A stretch of 64,000 nucleotides of DNA from Alcanivoracaceae bacterium (GTDB lineage: Bacteria; Pseudomonadota; Gammaproteobacteria; Pseudomonadales; Alcanivoracaceae). The notes under the pieces were generated by a model. That model searched no databases. It was not told where the DNA came from and worked only from the letters and a program-made list of their open reading frames with translations. The DNA lies in assembly GCA_029212745.1 (NCBI GenBank), contig JARGOL010000007.1:1-64000 (forward strand). The letters run 5' to 3'. Both the position numbers and the translations under genes were made by a program. Shown here piece after piece: positions 62,972-64,000 of the stretch (position 1 is its first letter; each line of letters begins with the position of its first letter).

Positions 62972-63417
62972 GCAAGGACTTCTTCAAGCAGCACGAGCGC
63001 GAGGACAGCGGCTTCACCCTGCCCCTGGAAGAACTGCTCGAGCAGCTGAATTTCAACGAAGCCGGCCTGGTGCCGGCCATCGCCCAGCAGCATGACAGTG
63101 GCGAGGTCCTGATGATGGCCTGGATGAGCCGGGAGGCGCTGGAGGAAACCCTGCGCAGCGGCCAGGTCTGTTACTACTCCCGGTCACGCGGCACCCTGTG
63201 GCGCAAGGGCGAGACCAGCGGCCAGCAACAGGCGCTGAAAAGCCTGCGCGTGGACTGTGACGGAGACACGCTGTTGCTGCAGGTGGAGCAGACCGGCGCC
63301 GCTTGCCATACCGGCCGGCGGGACTGCTTCTACTGGCGCGTGGATGGCGACCAGGTGGTACTCGACAAGGACACCCAGGCCAACCCGGACGACCTTTACG
63401 GGAAGCTTCCGGGGTGA
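62968..63417 (+). CDS. hisI: Phosphoribosyl-AMP cyclohydrolase
   Basis: A 149-residue histidine-biosynthesis enzyme (hydrolysis of PR-AMP): [71 protein letters not shown]. Zinc Cys residues are present. GTG start overlaps the thrS stop (GTGA). About 20 residues longer at the N-terminus than typical. No hisE or other his gene follows. Confidence 0.95.
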   Translation: MSKDFFKQHEREDSGFTLPLEELLEQLNFNEAGLVPAIAQQHDSGEVLMMAWMSREALEETLRSGQVCYYSRSRGTLWRKGETSGQQQALKSLRVDCDGDTLLLQVEQTGAACHTGRRDCFYWRVDGDQVVLDKDTQANPDDLYGKLPG

Positions 63418-63422
63418 GCGGC

Positions 63423-64000
63423 ATGACACTGGACATATCCCTGCACAACACCCTGAGCGGCACGCGCGAAACCTTTGTGCCTCTGGACCCGGATCGCGTC
63501 ACCCTGTATGTGTGCGGCCCCACCGTCTACAACTATGTGCATATCGGCAATGCCCGCCCGGTGGTAGCGTTTGATGTGCTGTTCCGCCTGTTACGCCATG
63601 TCTACGGCGATGACCATGTGCTGTACGCCCGCAACATCACCGATATTGATGACAAGATTATCAAGGCCGCGGCTGAAAACGGCGAAGCCATTGACGCGCT
63701 GAGTGCCCGCTTCGCCCGCGCCTTCGACGAAGACATGGCATCCCTGCACGCCCTGCCACCGTCAATCGTTCCCCATGCCACTGACCATGTGGACGAAATG
63801 ATCGCCATGATCAGCACACTGATCGACAAGGGGCATGCCTACGAAGCTGAAGGCCATGTCCTGTTTGCCGTGCAGAGCATGGCGGACTACGGCCGTCTGT
63901 CCAAACGCTCCCTGGATGACATGATTGCCGGCGCGCGCGTGGAAGTGGCGCCTTACAAGAAATACCCCGGTGATTTCGTGCTCTGGAAGCCAAGCACTGA
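63423..64000 (+). CDS. cysS: Cysteinyl-tRNA synthetase, partial (window edge)
   Basis: The first 192 residues of a class I synthetase: [21 protein letters not shown] with HIGN signature and zinc Cys, NITDIDDKI, then the catalytic core continuing past the window. It begins 5 bp after hisI, in the same operon. Truncated by the window, not by mutation. Confidence 0.95.
   Translation, partial: MTLDISLHNTLSGTRETFVPLDPDRVTLYVCGPTVYNYVHIGNARPVVAFDVLFRLLRHVYGDDHVLYARNITDIDDKIIKAAAENGEAIDALSARFARAFDEDMASLHALPPSIVPHATDHVDEMIAMISTLIDKGHAYEAEGHVLFAVQSMADYGRLSKRSLDDMIAGARVEVAPYKKYPGDFVLWKPST

Overview
The window reads as chromosome of a high-G+C marine-type gammaproteobacterium. Supporting signs are a PilH-like regulator, OMPLA, a Trm112-like protein, large FadE/DmdC-type acyl-CoA dehydrogenases, several c-di-GMP enzymes and a CqsS/LqsR/CqsA signalling set. 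An Alcanivorax-like oil degrader would fit, but that is inference. No rRNA, tRNA, CRISPR array, insertion sequence or phage gene was seen.

Layout. (1) 0-21.5 kb is a cell-surface and secondary-modification region. It holds a TPR/GT9-like glycosyltransferase with a sulfotransferase (minus strand) and a 1314-residue autotransporter with about 32 short repeats. A plus-strand operon follows: SGNH hydrolase, a double-length haem-oxygenase-like di-iron oxidase, a lipoprotein alpha/beta hydrolase, a NodU/CmcH-type carbamoyltransferase, an SxtJ-like membrane protein and a second TPR/GT9-like protein that meets a second sulfotransferase. An O-acylation set follows (MBOAT, SGNH/AlgX-like, hexapeptide acyltransferase, acyltransferase-3/SGNH fusion). 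(2) 21.6-31 kb has ordinary accessory genes: PilH-like regulator, flavin monooxygenase with a divergent TetR and two perfect palindromic operators, TonB-like protein, an endonuclease-I-like protein lacking the catalytic Glu-His pair, two tandem acyl-CoA dehydrogenases, Trm112 and OMPLA. (3) 31-43.4 kb is a divergent envelope redox module. The minus arm is an HzsA-like haem lipoprotein, two outer-membrane barrels, a TlpA thioredoxin, DUF4266 and DUF3570. The plus arm is three haem-motif or Tat-exported proteins (DUF1588-like, LamG-like, DUF1501-like) followed by ApbE flavin transferase. (4) 43.4-52.5 kb contains a TPR/periplasmic pair, SDR, CHASE-GGDEF, esterase, HIT protein, an asymmetric tandem QueD-like protein, LysR and an Arc-like repressor. 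(5) 52.5-60.8 kb holds a compact alpha-hydroxyketone quorum-sensing locus (CqsS/LqsS-like kinase, LqsR-like regulator, convergent CqsA/LqsA synthase), followed by a diguanylate cyclase, an M23 peptidase and a GAF-GAF-HD-GYP protein. (6) 61-64 kb is an overlapping thrS-hisI-cysS operon, with cysS cut by the window edge.

The best candidates for something undescribed are the duplicated di-iron oxidase/carbamoyltransferase/sulfotransferase operon and the HzsA-DUF1501-DUF3570-ApbE redox module. The quorum-sensing locus is a recognised type, but it is compact and sits next to c-di-GMP enzymes.
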